Positions 25,198 to 34,382 of a stretch of DNA of 64,000 nt are shown here, one piece after another. The notes under the pieces were generated by a model. It saw nothing but the letters and a program-made list of their open reading frames with translations. It was not told the DNA's origin and did no database searches. Numbering within the stretch: the stretch's first letter is position 1; every line of letters starts with the position of its first letter. The DNA comes from BQWY01 sp046351095 (GTDB lineage: Bacteria; Nitrospirota; Nitrospiria; Nitrospirales; Nitrospiraceae), in the NCBI GenBank assembly GCA_046351095.1, contig JAXLZC010000001.1, positions 1,674,001-1,738,000 on the forward strand, read 5' to 3'. Position numbers and translations under genes: made by a program.

Positions 25198-26163
25198 TTA
25201 TGCGAACAACGAACTGACCGACTCTTCAGCATGGATCCGCGCGATGGCTTCGCCAAGGATCGGCGCCACCGACAAGACCTGTAGCTTATTGCAAATCAGG
25301 TCCTTGCCGTTCAACGGAATCGTATTGGTCATGACGACCTCTTTCAACGCCGACGCTTGCAAGCGATCCAACGCCGGCCCCGACAAGACGCCGTGCGTGC
25401 AGGCCGTCCACACTTCGCGGGCACCCTTATCAACACAGGCTTGCGCGCCCTGGACGATGGTCCCAGCCGTGTCGATCATGTCGTCCAACAGCAAAGCGCT
25501 TTTGCCTTCCACGTCGCCGATGATGTTCATGATCTGCGCCTGGTTCGGCCCTTCACGGCGTTTGTCGATGATGGCGAGACCAGCCTGCAACCGCTTGGCG
25601 ATGGCGCGTGCGCGCTCCACCCCGCCGGCATCCGGTGATACCACGATCAAATCTTCCACACGCTTTTTGCTGATGTAATCGAGCAAGACGGGCATGGAAT
25701 ACAAATGGTCGACGGGAATATTGAAGAAACCCTGAATCTGGCCGGCATGCAAGTCCATCGTCAACACACGGTCGGCGCCCGACGTCGTAATGAGGTCGGC
25801 AACGAGCTTGGCCGTGATCGGCACACGCGGCTGATCTTTCCGATCCTGGCGCGCATACCCGAAGTACGGAATAACAGCGGTGATCCGCGAGGCGGAGGAC
25901 CGCTTCAACGCGTCGATCATGATCAAGAGTTCCATGATCGACGTATTCACCGGCGTGCAGCAGGACTGCACGACAAACACGTCCGCGCCACGCACATTTT
26001 CTTCGAGCCGCACACGGATTTCGCCGTCGCTGAACGAGGCGACCGTGGCGCCGCCCAACGGGATATCGAGGTACTGACAAATTTCGTGTGCGAGGGATGG
26101 GTTGGCGGTGCCGGTAAACAGCTTCAGCTCGCCGCGCGCCCCGCCTGGAAAACTTCTGCCCAT
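25198..26163 (-). CDS. prs: Ribose-phosphate pyrophosphokinase
   Basis: This 321-residue enzyme makes PRPP for nucleotide, His and Trp synthesis. Conserved segments are FSDGEIRV, IPYFGYARQDRK (catalytic and ATP loop), MDLHAGQIQGFF, VVSPDAGGVERAR and the PRPP-binding LLLDDMIDTAGT. The first ten residues (MGRSFPGGAR) extend slightly beyond the usual start. It appears to have its own promoter in the 247-bp gap after ispE. Confidence 0.96.
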   Translation of the reverse strand: MGRSFPGGARGELKLFTGTANPSLAHEICQYLDIPLGGATVASFSDGEIRVRLEENVRGADVFVVQSCCTPVNTSIMELLIMIDALKRSSASRITAVIPYFGYARQDRKDQPRVPITAKLVADLITTSGADRVLTMDLHAGQIQGFFNIPVDHLYSMPVLLDYISKKRVEDLIVVSPDAGGVERARAIAKRLQAGLAIIDKRREGPNQAQIMNIIGDVEGKSALLLDDMIDTAGTIVQGAQACVDKGAREVWTACTHGVLSGPALDRLQASALKEVVMTNTIPLNGKDLICNKLQVLSVAPILGEAIARIHAEESVSSLFA

Positions 26164-26320
26164 GGCTGTCCTACTCCTGGCCCTGCCCTCTGTCGTGAGG
26201 CACTGCTATCGGTGATACTCGGCACTTGGTGTCTGCGACCGCACACGTCAGGCTCGGATGGACGGCACCTTGCGATGCCGAACGGGCCAGTCTCTGGCGG
26301 GAAGACTCAACAAACGGGGC

Positions 26321-26350
26321 ACTGTAGCGAAGTGACCGGAGGGCTGTCAA
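26321..26350 (-). promoter_or_regulatory. Candidate sigma70 promoter of prs
   Basis: A perfect TTGACA (26350-26345) and TACAGT (26326-26321) on the minus strand are spaced 18 bp, leaving about 150 bases of untranslated leader before prs. No tRNA is visible in this gap. Confidence 0.5.
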
Positions 26351-26410
26351 CCGAATGCACGCCGCACGACGCAGCAGACAGCCTCGCACTCGAAGACAGC
26401 ACGGTACGAC

Positions 26411-27349
26411 TTACGACCCTGCGACGATCTGCAGTCCTGCTGTTTCCGTCTGCACGACCCAGGTCCGCCACCGCGCGTCGGACGCAAACCGCTGCTGTGC
26501 GGCGTCGGCCGTCGCACGCTCTCGGAAAATGCCGAAGACAGTGGCCCCGGTCCCAGACAACCAGGCGGACTCGGCGCCGGCGGCATGGAGCTGTGTTTTG
26601 ATCCCACGCAACAGCTCGTGTTGCGGGAAGACGATCGCTTCAAAATCGTTAGCCATACAAGCCGTCAGCTGCGACCAGTCCATCCGTGCTTGGCCTGCCA
26701 TTGCAGCACATTCGGTCGGCAACGACGGCGGCCTCGTCCGTGAAGCGGCCAATTGCTTATAGGCCCAGGCCGTTTCGACACCGAAGCCTGGATTCACGAG
26801 CAGAATCCACCGCGTCTCCGCCAACGACACGGCGCGCACACGTTCCCCACGCCCTTCCACGACGGCCGTCGGCGCGCGATAAAAAAATGGGACGTCGCTG
26901 CCCAACTGTTGCGTGGCGTCGGTCAGTTGATCGGCCGACCAAGACAGGCCGAGCAATCGCACCAGCCCAAGCGCGGTCGCAGCAGCATTGCTGCTGCCTC
27001 CACCAAGCCCGGCGCCCATGGGAATATGTTTGTCGAGATGAATCCGAACGCCGGTCGCCAGCCCTGCCCGTTCGCGCACGGCCACCACGGCGCGGTGAAT
27101 CAAATTCGCGTCGCCGAGCGGCACATCGGGATTGGTGCAGGTGAGCTGAATGGCGTCGGTCGTGGGATCGAGCGTGAGCGTCAGGCGATCGTGCAAGGCG
27201 ACCGTCTGCATCAACGACCAGAGGTTGTGATACCCATCCGGACGCCGGTCGAGGATACGGAGGACAAGATTGATTTTGGCGGGAGAGACGACCGTCACGG
27301 TCGCCGCGGTTGCACTAGCCGTCGAGGTCCTGGGGATCGTCGTGTCCAC
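26411..27349 (-). CDS. ispE: 4-diphosphocytidyl-2-C-methyl-D-erythritol kinase (IspE)
   Basis: This 312-residue GHMP kinase acts in the MEP isoprenoid pathway. The substrate segment SPAKINLVL (about 22-30) and the ATP loop PMGAGLGGGSSNAA (about 110-123) are intact, and C-terminal LSGTGATVFG is conserved. The GTG at 27349 makes a 35-bp overlap with pilR. A GTG at 27298 would remove the overlap and the unusual Thr/Ala-rich head but has no RBS, so the start is uncertain. Confidence 0.92.
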   Translation of the reverse strand: MDTTIPRTSTASATAATVTVVSPAKINLVLRILDRRPDGYHNLWSLMQTVALHDRLTLTLDPTTDAIQLTCTNPDVPLGDANLIHRAVVAVRERAGLATGVRIHLDKHIPMGAGLGGGSSNAAATALGLVRLLGLSWSADQLTDATQQLGSDVPFFYRAPTAVVEGRGERVRAVSLAETRWILLVNPGFGVETAWAYKQLAASRTRPPSLPTECAAMAGQARMDWSQLTACMANDFEAIVFPQHELLRGIKTQLHAAGAESAWLSGTGATVFGIFRERATADAAQQRFASDARWRTWVVQTETAGLQIVAGS

Positions 27350-28715
27350 CTTTGATGCCGTACTTTTCGAGTCGGTAGCGGAATGAGCGGGTATTCAGCT
27401 GCAGGAGGCGCGCGGCCTTTTTCTTCACCCACCCGGTGCGGTCCAGCGCCTTGATGAGTAATTCTTTTTCTATCTTACAGATCAAGCCTTCCAAATCCAA
27501 TCCGTCGGGCGGCAAATCCGTCGGGCTCGGCGCCTGCGTCATGAGGGGGCGATGCAACCAGCCGCGCAGATCCGCCCCCGTGATCGTGCCGCCGTTCGAA
27601 AAGGCCACGGCGCGCTCGACGACGTTTTCCAACTCGCGCACGTTGCCCCGCCATTCGTGCCCCAACAAGGCCTCCATCGCATCCGGCGCCATCGTCGGCG
27701 CGGGCTTCCCGCTTTCCTTCGAAAACTGCGTGAGAAAATGTTGGACGAGCAACGGGATATCGCCCACGCGCACACGCAACGGCGGGAGGCGGATCGGAAT
27801 CACGTCCAGACGATAGTACAAATCTTCGCGGAACGTGCCGTCGGCCACGGCCTTTTCCAAGTCGCGATTTGTGGCGGCGATCAACCGCACATCGACCTTC
27901 ACGTCGTTCGTGCCACCCACACGCCGAAACTCGCGTTCTTGAATCACGCGCAACAGCTTCACTTGCGTGGGCATCGACATGTCGCCGATTTCGTCGAGGA
28001 ACACGCTGCCGCCGTTCGCCACTTCGAACAAACCCGCCTTGTTGGACATGGCACCGGTGAACGAACCTTTCATATGGCCGAACAGTTCGCTTTCGAGCAG
28101 CGTCTCGGGCATGGCGCTACAGTTCATCGCCACAAACGGCATGTGCGCGCGGGAGCTGTTGTAGTGAATCGCACGCGCGACCAATTCTTTGCCGGTACCG
28201 CTTTCGCCGCAGATCAGGACGTTGCTCTTCGTATCCGCCACCTTCACGATGACGTCGAACACCTTCTGCATCGCCTCGCTCTGCCCGACGATGCTGGAAA
28301 GCGACGAGTGGCTCGCCATCTCGCGCTTCAGCAACATGTTTTCCGTCGAGAGGCGCCGTTTCTCCAGCGCATTACGGATGATGAGCTGCACCTCGTCGAC
28401 CTGGAACGGTTTCGTGAGGTAGTCGTAGGCGCCCAACTTCATCGCTTCTACTGCCGACTCGGCCGATCCGAACGCCGTGACGACGAGCACAACCGTATCG
28501 GGCGAAGCCGACTTCACAGCCTTCAACACATCCATCCCGCCCATGCCCGGCATTTTGAGGTCCGTAATCACCAGGTCGTAAATATCCCGATGGACCTTCG
28601 AGACGGCTTCCTCGCCGTCCACAGCCGTGGCGGTGGTGTACCCCGCCTTCTTGAGCATGATGCTCAAGACATCGCGCAAACTCGGTTCGTCGTCGACTAC
28701 GAGTATTTTTTCCAC
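27315..28715 (-). CDS. pilR: Sigma54-dependent response regulator, PilR type
   Basis: This 466-residue protein has a receiver (VDDEP, phospho-acceptor D52 in LVITDLKMPG), a sigma54 AAA+ domain with Walker A GESGTGKE, the sigma54-contact loop GSFTGA, FLDEIGDM, and a Fis-type helix-turn-helix at the end (AARLLQLNTRSFRYRLEKYGI). The GTG at 28715 gives MEKILVVDDE and lies eight bases after AAGGA; it overlaps the sensor kinase gene by 19 bp. With the adjacent PilS and PilC it probably activates pilin transcription. Confidence 0.93.
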   Translation of the reverse strand: MEKILVVDDEPSLRDVLSIMLKKAGYTTATAVDGEEAVSKVHRDIYDLVITDLKMPGMGGMDVLKAVKSASPDTVVLVVTAFGSAESAVEAMKLGAYDYLTKPFQVDEVQLIIRNALEKRRLSTENMLLKREMASHSSLSSIVGQSEAMQKVFDVIVKVADTKSNVLICGESGTGKELVARAIHYNSSRAHMPFVAMNCSAMPETLLESELFGHMKGSFTGAMSNKAGLFEVANGGSVFLDEIGDMSMPTQVKLLRVIQEREFRRVGGTNDVKVDVRLIAATNRDLEKAVADGTFREDLYYRLDVIPIRLPPLRVRVGDIPLLVQHFLTQFSKESGKPAPTMAPDAMEALLGHEWRGNVRELENVVERAVAFSNGGTITGADLRGWLHRPLMTQAPSPTDLPPDGLDLEGLICKIEKELLIKALDRTGWVKKKAARLLQLNTRSFRYRLEKYGIKGGHDDPQDLDG

Positions 28716-30556
28716 GGCTCCCGTCCTTCGTGCCAGAGTCGAGGGCCCTCCTCCGCGGCGCGCGGAAGACAGACCACAAATCGCGCCCCTTGAGTCGGTT
28801 GGCTTTCGACACGAATCCATCCGCCGTGTTGATCGACGATACGATGGACCGCCGCCAATCCCAATCCTGACCCGTCATGTTTGGTCGTGAAAAACGGCAA
28901 AAAGATCTTGTCGAGATTCGCCTTCGGAATACCTTCGCCGTCGTCCTCGAACGACACTTCCACGACGTCGCCGCTCCGACCGGCGGACTCCACACGTCGC
29001 TGCGTCGTGGTGATGGTCAACGTGCCGCCGTGCGCCTTCATCGCGTCGAACGCATTCACCGCAAGATTCCAGAACACCTGTTTGATCTGATTTACGTCCA
29101 CCGCCGCGGGGTAGGCACCCTCGCCGAGTTTCGTCACCATCGAAATCCCTGAACGCGACGCCGCTTCGTGACGCACCAACACCAGCGTCTCTGCCAACAC
29201 CGCGTTGATATCCGCGTCGTGCAGGTTTAACGCCGGCGGTTTTGCGTACTGCAAAAATGCCGTAATGATGTCGTCCAACCGCCGCGCCTCGCGCACGGCA
29301 ATATCCATCAGATGCCGATTCGCGTCGTCGGCGGGCGTTTCCTTCCGAAGGATTTGCATCGCCCCGGCAAGCGCCCCGAGTGGATTACGGATTTCATGCG
29401 CCATCCCCGCGGACATTTCGCCCAGCTTGGCCATCCACTCTTTGCGACGCATCTGCTCTTCCAACTCGCGCAACTGCGTCAGGTCTTTGAACACGCCGAC
29501 CACACCGATTTGAATACCGCGCTCATGGAGCGGCGCCAACGTGAGTCCCAAGACCAACCGCCGACCGTCTGCCGTCGACGTATCCAACTCGCACCGTGTC
29601 GGCCACGCGGATTGTTCATTAGTGGCAGTGGAAATCGACGCAGCGTTCGACTCGGGCTTCCAGTGAAACACCTCCTGCCACTGGCGCCCACGAACGGCTT
29701 CCCACGACGTCCCCATGATTTCCAGCGCCGCACGATTGAACGTCGTAATGCACCCGACGCCGTCGGTCGAAAACACACCGCTGCTGATACTCTGGACGAC
29801 GTTTTCATGGAAGACTTGTAGCTGCGCGAACCCGGCTGTCTTTTCGTGGAGCGTACGATCGGCAAGGTGCAACTGGTCGGCCAGCGCCCCGCTCAACAGG
29901 CCCACGATGAGAAAAGCCACGCCGTTGAGCCCCCACAGGCGAAATGCCTCCATCTCCGGCATTTGCACGGGAGGCAGCCACTCGGCCGGCATGATACCGT
30001 CGACCTGCAACCACACGACGGCGCCGAACAGCACCAGCGCGGACAATCCCGCAATCGGCGCAACGCGACGCCCGGGCACCAGACTCGCGAGACTCACCGA
30101 GATGATGTAGAGCACCACAAACGGACTTTCGATGCCGCCGCTTTTTGCGACCAACAACGTCTCTAGCGTCAGGTCCAGCGCCACCTGGCTGTACGCGAGG
30201 GCCGACAACCAGCGATCCTGATGCATACGCGACAGGACCCAGACATAGGGCACGGTGATGGCGTAGGCGATCGCGATCCAATTCGAATAGGTGTCGACCC
30301 GCTCGCCGCGCGCCATCTGCAGACCCAGCGACAAGCCCAGCAGCAGTGTGACGACCACCACACGGAGCCCCATCAGCCAATACAGCCGCTCTTTCAGGGT
30401 CTCCATGTAGGTGGGGCGCCAGAAGGGCGTCGTCATCGACCGCAGCCAGGGATCGGCCGATATGGATGCCTCGGCAGACGGCACAGCAACAACGGTATCC
30501 GCAATCGCGGGCCCCGTCATGGGAGCGGCACAATGCTGTGAGGAGACAAGCGACAT
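28697..30556 (-). CDS. pilS: Membrane sensor histidine kinase, PilS type
   Basis: About 619 residues. Roughly six hydrophobic segments fill the N-terminal 230 residues (for example LMGLRVVVVTLLLGLSLGL and AFLIVGLLSGAL). A PAS domain (about 250-370) precedes the kinase core: H-box MAHEIRNPLGALAG, N-box NQIKQVFWNLAVNAFDAM, then EDDGEGIP and GSGLGLAAVHRIV. It is coupled to pilR. The start is uncertain: ATGs at 30556 and further inside are possible and none has a good RBS. PilS normally senses membrane pilin. Confidence 0.9.
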   Translation of the reverse strand: MSLVSSQHCAAPMTGPAIADTVVAVPSAEASISADPWLRSMTTPFWRPTYMETLKERLYWLMGLRVVVVTLLLGLSLGLQMARGERVDTYSNWIAIAYAITVPYVWVLSRMHQDRWLSALAYSQVALDLTLETLLVAKSGGIESPFVVLYIISVSLASLVPGRRVAPIAGLSALVLFGAVVWLQVDGIMPAEWLPPVQMPEMEAFRLWGLNGVAFLIVGLLSGALADQLHLADRTLHEKTAGFAQLQVFHENVVQSISSGVFSTDGVGCITTFNRAALEIMGTSWEAVRGRQWQEVFHWKPESNAASISTATNEQSAWPTRCELDTSTADGRRLVLGLTLAPLHERGIQIGVVGVFKDLTQLRELEEQMRRKEWMAKLGEMSAGMAHEIRNPLGALAGAMQILRKETPADDANRHLMDIAVREARRLDDIITAFLQYAKPPALNLHDADINAVLAETLVLVRHEAASRSGISMVTKLGEGAYPAAVDVNQIKQVFWNLAVNAFDAMKAHGGTLTITTTQRRVESAGRSGDVVEVSFEDDGEGIPKANLDKIFLPFFTTKHDGSGLGLAAVHRIVDQHGGWIRVESQPTQGARFVVCLPRAAEEGPRLWHEGREPWKKYS

Positions 30557-30583
30557 GGACTGGATGGGCGACCTCTGCACGAA

Positions 30584-30610
30584 CGGCCCGGGCGGCGAAC
30601 GCCCGGGCCG
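30584..30610 (-). terminator. GC-rich hairpin between pilC and pilS
   Basis: A perfect 10-bp all-GC stem (cggcccgggc with gcccgggccg) with a 7-base loop lies just after the pilC stop. No T-tract follows, so it may attenuate read-through or protect the pilC mRNA 3' end rather than terminate fully. Confidence 0.45.
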
Positions 30611-30624
30611 AGACCTTCGTAGGA

Positions 30625-31830
30625 TTACCCGATGGCCGAAGCCATCGTGAAGATCGGGAGATACATGGCGACGACGATGAAGCCGATGATCGTCCCGAGG
30701 AAGACCATCATCAACGGCTCCAACAGAGAGGTCAGCGCCGCGACCGCTTGGTCGACTTCTTCTTCGTAGAAATCGGCGATCTTGCCTAACATGTTGTCCA
30801 ACGCGCCGGTGGATTCGCCGACGGCAATCATCTGGGTCACCATTTTCGGAAACACATTGCTCTTCTGGAGCGGCTCCGCGATGGTTTTCCCGCCGCTGAT
30901 GCTGACACGGGCATCCAGCAAGGCCAATTCGATAACCTTGTTGCCGGAGGTCTTGGCGCAGATCGTCAACGCTTCAAGCAACGGCACACCGCTGGCGATT
31001 AATGTGCCCAACGTACGTGTAAACTTCGCAGTCGAAGCTTTGCGAATTAAGTCGCCGACAATAGGTGCTTTCAGCAACATTTTATCGATGAGCAGTTTGC
31101 CGCCCGGCGTCTTGTAATACTTCTTGATGCTCCACACGAGCCCGGAGATGGCCGCAATGATCAGCAGGAAATAACTCTGCATGAAATTGCTGACATTGAT
31201 CACCAATTGAGTCGGACCCGGCAAGCCCATTTTTCCGCCCGACAACTCGGTAAACATCTTGGCAAAAATCGGGATGACCCAGATCATCAACACGCTGATG
31301 ACGATGACCGCGACGCCGATGATCGCCGACGGATAGACCATCGCGCTCTTGATCTGCCCCTTGAGCTTCATGGCCTTCTCGATGTGCTTCGAGAGGCGGC
31401 CGAGAATCGTATCGAGCAACCCACCCATTTCGCCCGCGTGAATCATGTTGCAGTAGAGTTCGTCGAACACCTTCGGATGTTTGCGCAAGGCGTCGGCCAA
31501 GGTCGCGCCGCCCTCCACCGCAATCTTGGTTTCGCCGACGGCCTTCCCGAGGGCTTTGTTTTCGGCTTGGTTGGCCAAAATATCGAGGCACTGTACGAGC
31601 GGCAAGCCGGCGTTGATCATCGTACCGAACTGGCGCGTAAAGACGACGATGTCTTTGTCGCCAACACCGCCGCCGAAACCGAACTTCGAGCCCGGCTTTT
31701 CTTCCAGCGTCGTGATCGTCAGGCTTTGTTTTTTGAGTTGTTCGACCGCGTCTTCCTTAGACTTGGCGCTCACCTCTCCCTTTTTGACCGCGCCCTGCCT
31801 GGTCCGACCGACGTACGTAAATGTGGCCAT
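30625..31830 (-). CDS. pilC: Type IV pilus inner-membrane assembly protein PilC
   Basis: This 401-residue GspF/PilC protein is the platform of the pilus motor. Two T2SSF domains (about 65-190 and 270-395) each begin with a TRQFGTMINAGLPL- or TRTLGTLIASGVPL-type segment, and three long membrane helices are evident (around 170-195, 220-238 and 372-395). It begins MATFTYVGRTRQG. pilB and pilT, frequent neighbours, are not in the window. pilS-pilR follow. Confidence 0.95.
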   Translation of the reverse strand: MATFTYVGRTRQGAVKKGEVSAKSKEDAVEQLKKQSLTITTLEEKPGSKFGFGGGVGDKDIVVFTRQFGTMINAGLPLVQCLDILANQAENKALGKAVGETKIAVEGGATLADALRKHPKVFDELYCNMIHAGEMGGLLDTILGRLSKHIEKAMKLKGQIKSAMVYPSAIIGVAVIVISVLMIWVIPIFAKMFTELSGGKMGLPGPTQLVINVSNFMQSYFLLIIAAISGLVWSIKKYYKTPGGKLLIDKMLLKAPIVGDLIRKASTAKFTRTLGTLIASGVPLLEALTICAKTSGNKVIELALLDARVSISGGKTIAEPLQKSNVFPKMVTQMIAVGESTGALDNMLGKIADFYEEEVDQAVAALTSLLEPLMMVFLGTIIGFIVVAMYLPIFTMASAIG

Positions 31831-31946
31831 GATGATCCTCGGGAGAGTGGGGGCGTAGCGCCCTGTGTCCGTCGACAGCGACCGGACGGACCCTACGTCC
31901 GCCAGGCATATGTCGCCCTTCAGCCTGTTCTAGGCTGCCTGTAGAA

Positions 31947-31975
31947 AGTCTAGATGGGGGGTCCCATCCTGTCAA
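31947..31975 (-). promoter_or_regulatory. Candidate sigma70 promoter of pilC
   Basis: TTGACA (31975-31970) and TAGACT (31952-31947) on the minus strand are spaced 17 bp, about 117 bp upstream of the pilC ATG. Confidence 0.5.
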
Positions 31976-32068
31976 AATAAATGCCGTTTTCGCCGGTTTG
32001 GATGGGAACCTGAGGCAAAAATGCACTGAACGGTCGGCTGGGGGAGCCGACGTAACTGGGGAAAGACC

Positions 32069-32614
32069 CTAAGAGGCCGCCGATTGCCGGGAGGTGCCGC
32101 GCAAAAATCCGCGGTGGAGATAGTGGAGGCCCGAGCTGAGCGTCACGGCCACCATTATATAAAGGAGCGGATGAAGCAGGCCCGTATCGTAGCCGCGGGC
32201 GGCGGCCAATAGGACCAACAGGAGATAGAGCAGTTGGACGGCGGTCGTGCTCTTACCCAACACCGTCGGCGTGATATCCAACGGCGAATCCGTAAACCGC
32301 GCGACCATCGTCCCGATGATAAGGATCAGGTCGCGGCTCACCACGACGATGGCCACCCATCCGGGCACATAGTGCAACGCCGACAGGGTGACGAATGACG
32401 ACACCAGCAGCAGCTTGTCGGCCAAGGGATCGAGAATTTCGCCCAAACGCGTCCGCTGGTTGGTGAACCGCGCCACCGCACCGTCCAGCGCATCGGTGGC
32501 ACCCGCAATCAACAGAATAATCAGCGCGCGGTCAGGCTGATCGTACACGAGAAATCCCACCAGGACCGGGATCAACAGAATACGCAGCGTGGTGAGACTA
32601 TTCGGAAGGTTCAT
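32069..32614 (-). CDS. pgsA: CDP-diacylglycerol-glycerol-3-phosphate 3-phosphatidyltransferase (PgsA type)
   Basis: This 181-residue membrane enzyme begins MNLPNSLTTLRILLIPVLV and has the CDP-alcohol transferase signature DALDGAVAR..G..LDPLAD at about 41-65. Four or so further hydrophobic helices follow. It is likely to make phosphatidylglycerol phosphate; closely related enzymes with other alcohols cannot be excluded from sequence alone. Confidence 0.88.
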   Translation of the reverse strand: MNLPNSLTTLRILLIPVLVGFLVYDQPDRALIILLIAGATDALDGAVARFTNQRTRLGEILDPLADKLLLVSSFVTLSALHYVPGWVAIVVVSRDLILIIGTMVARFTDSPLDITPTVLGKSTTAVQLLYLLLVLLAAARGYDTGLLHPLLYIMVAVTLSSGLHYLHRGFLRGTSRQSAAS

Positions 32615-32676
32615 GCGACACCCGGCCCAGCACGAGCCCTGCGCCGCGCCAGAGGCAGCACCCGCAAGGTGGCGGC

Positions 32677-32705
32677 ATGATAGGTAGCGTATGGGAGCCT
32701 GTCAA
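32677..32705 (-). promoter_or_regulatory. Candidate sigma70 promoter of pgsA
   Basis: A perfect TTGACA (32705-32700) and TATCAT (32682-32677, five of six) are spaced 17 bp on the minus strand, 63 bp before the pgsA ATG. Confidence 0.6.
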
Positions 32706-32746
32706 CCGAAGCAGGATGCGCCGACGTTCGCACCGCACACGATCTG

Positions 32747-32776
32747 TTGCGCTCAGCCGGGCCGCCTCACTATAAT
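32747..32776 (+). promoter_or_regulatory. Near-consensus sigma70 promoter of the small gene at 32813
   Basis: TTGCGC (32747-32752) and a perfect TATAAT (32771-32776) are spaced 18 bp. The predicted start falls at about 32783, on a 12-bp palindrome. Confidence 0.65.
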
Positions 32777-32781
32777 GCACC

Positions 32782-32793
32782 CCGACATGTCGG
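32782..32793. promoter_or_regulatory. Perfect 12-bp palindrome at the predicted transcription start
   Basis: ccgacatgtcgg reads the same on both strands, begins six bases after the TATAAT box and would sit in the initially transcribed region, a typical repressor position. Confidence 0.45.
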
Positions 32794-32812
32794 ACCTGTG
32801 AAGGAGTCGGTG

Positions 32813-33124
32813 ATGAGTACGTTGCCCCTATCGCTGCGAAAAGAAGGCTTGGTCGAACGCCATCAACTGGAAGGGGCCGATCCCAGCGAGCGGTACTTCA
32901 ATCGATCTATCGCCGTGAACCGCACCGGCACGAACTACCAGGCCACCGTCATGTACGAAGCTTTGGTCGTGGACGGCCGTCCGCACAAAACCATCGCCGA
33001 TGCCGTCGCCGACGTGGTGACGCAACTCCGCAATTACGGATTCCGTCGGATGCGCACGCGCCCGAACTTCCGCGGCAAGCGCTATCTCGCCGAAAAAGAA
33101 ACCTGGGTCGATTACGCCGACTAG
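32813..33124 (+). CDS. Small protein of unknown function
   Basis: This 103-residue soluble, charged protein has no signal peptide and no domain I recognise. It has a basic C-terminal stretch (RRMRTRPNFRGKRYL) and an acidic end (ETWVDYAD). The ATG at 32813 follows AAGGAG by six bases; codons upstream in frame lie between the promoter and RBS. The near-consensus promoter, good RBS and isolated plus-strand position between two minus-strand blocks argue that it is real and well expressed. Confidence 0.75.
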   Translation: MSTLPLSLRKEGLVERHQLEGADPSERYFNRSIAVNRTGTNYQATVMYEALVVDGRPHKTIADAVADVVTQLRNYGFRRMRTRPNFRGKRYLAEKETWVDYAD

Positions 33125-33168
33125 GCGTTCGGTCGAAGCGGGCCCACTCGCACACACCCGCTCGCCTC

Positions 33169-34296
33169 TCACCCTGCGGAGTCGCAGCAGCGTATCACTT
33201 CGTCATGCATTCGCGGACGGAAAGTTTTGATCCGCTCGTTCTGTCTGGTGGGATGCACACGGTTGGACACCAACGCGACAACCAACTCGCGCCAGGGATC
33301 GATCCACAGCGACGTGCCTGTAAACCCCAAATGGCCGAACGATTCGGCGGAGAAAAACCGTCCGGAGGATGACGGCGCCGACGGCGTATCCCACCCCAAC
33401 GCACGACTGGACCCAGGCACATCGGTCACGCGCGACGTAAATAGTCTGAACAAATTCGACGCACTCCCAGTATCGTCGTTCAGCCGGCCATCGAGCCACC
33501 ATTGCCCCATCGCCCCCACGGCAGCGGCAGTCCCAAACAATCCCGCATGCCCGGCCACACCGCCAAGCGCCCAGGCGTTTTCGTCATGCACATTGCCGCA
33601 TAACAGGCGCCCGCGGAACGGATCCTGTTCGGTCGGCGCCACCTGCACAGACACCCCGAATCGGTCCGTCACAGACTCCGGCCGCGCCAAAAAATCGATG
33701 GCGCCGGGAATATTCGCCGCGCCCATCGCATCACGCCACACAGCGACCAGCAGCTTCCCCTCTATCCGCTCGACGATCCATCCGAGCAGCATAAACCCAA
33801 GATCGCTGTAGACGCTCTCAGTACCGGGCGCGGACGCCAACGGCTCTACCGCAATCCAGGCCAACACCTGCGCCGCCGCCTTCTTCCTCGCAGCCTCATA
33901 GTCGGCATGGATGCCGCACGACACCAGCCGCTCGTAATACGGACGCCAACCAGGAAGCCCGGCCGCGTGACACAAAAGCTGCCGAATTGTCACACGACCT
34001 ACCGCACTCTGGTTCAGTTCAGGAAAGATCCCGTCGAGGGTCGCGTACAGATCGAGTCGGCCTTGCGAGACAGCGCGAAAGACCAACCAGGTCGTAGCCA
34101 GCGGTTTGGTGAGGGACGCGAGATCGTAGAGGGTGTCTGCAGTAACAGAAGGGGCTGTCGTGTCGGCAGTCAGCCGTCCAGCGACGCAATCGACGACAAC
34201 CGCACCGCGTTGTCGAACATGGACGACCGCGCCCGGGAACACGCCATCCCTGACGGCAGCATCGAGGAGATCCTGCACAGGGCGCGTATCGATCAT
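33169..34296 (-). CDS. Class C beta-lactamase-like serine hydrolase
   Basis: This 375-residue protein has the SxxK motif in LASLTKPLATTW (about 61-64) and a Tyr-Ser-Asp (YSDLG) in place of YxN, with GHLGFTG near the end replacing the third motif. This is the pattern of the broad beta-lactamase/transpeptidase-like (EstB) group. It lacks a clear signal peptide, so a cytoplasmic esterase or peptide hydrolase is as likely as a cell-wall enzyme. It is the last gene downstream of the dcw run. Confidence 0.82.
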   Translation of the reverse strand: MIDTRPVQDLLDAAVRDGVFPGAVVHVRQRGAVVVDCVAGRLTADTTAPSVTADTLYDLASLTKPLATTWLVFRAVSQGRLDLYATLDGIFPELNQSAVGRVTIRQLLCHAAGLPGWRPYYERLVSCGIHADYEAARKKAAAQVLAWIAVEPLASAPGTESVYSDLGFMLLGWIVERIEGKLLVAVWRDAMGAANIPGAIDFLARPESVTDRFGVSVQVAPTEQDPFRGRLLCGNVHDENAWALGGVAGHAGLFGTAAAVGAMGQWWLDGRLNDDTGSASNLFRLFTSRVTDVPGSSRALGWDTPSAPSSSGRFFSAESFGHLGFTGTSLWIDPWRELVVALVSNRVHPTRQNERIKTFRPRMHDEVIRCCDSAG

Positions 34297-34382
34297 TGGC
34301 GAAGAGTCGTCAAAAAGACAGAAACAGGGCGAGCCCAGGGACGGTGCGATGGAGTGCCGACACCGTCGGCATGCACGAACAA

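Noticed and set aside
26164..26410. A tRNA gene in the ispE-prs gap
   Set aside because: A tRNA is sometimes found here, but no cloverleaf or TTCGANNC-type T-loop could be traced on either strand.
33169..34296. The serine hydrolase as an antibiotic-resistance AmpC enzyme
   Set aside because: Only SxxK is clear, the YxN and KTG motifs are altered, and no signal peptide is seen.
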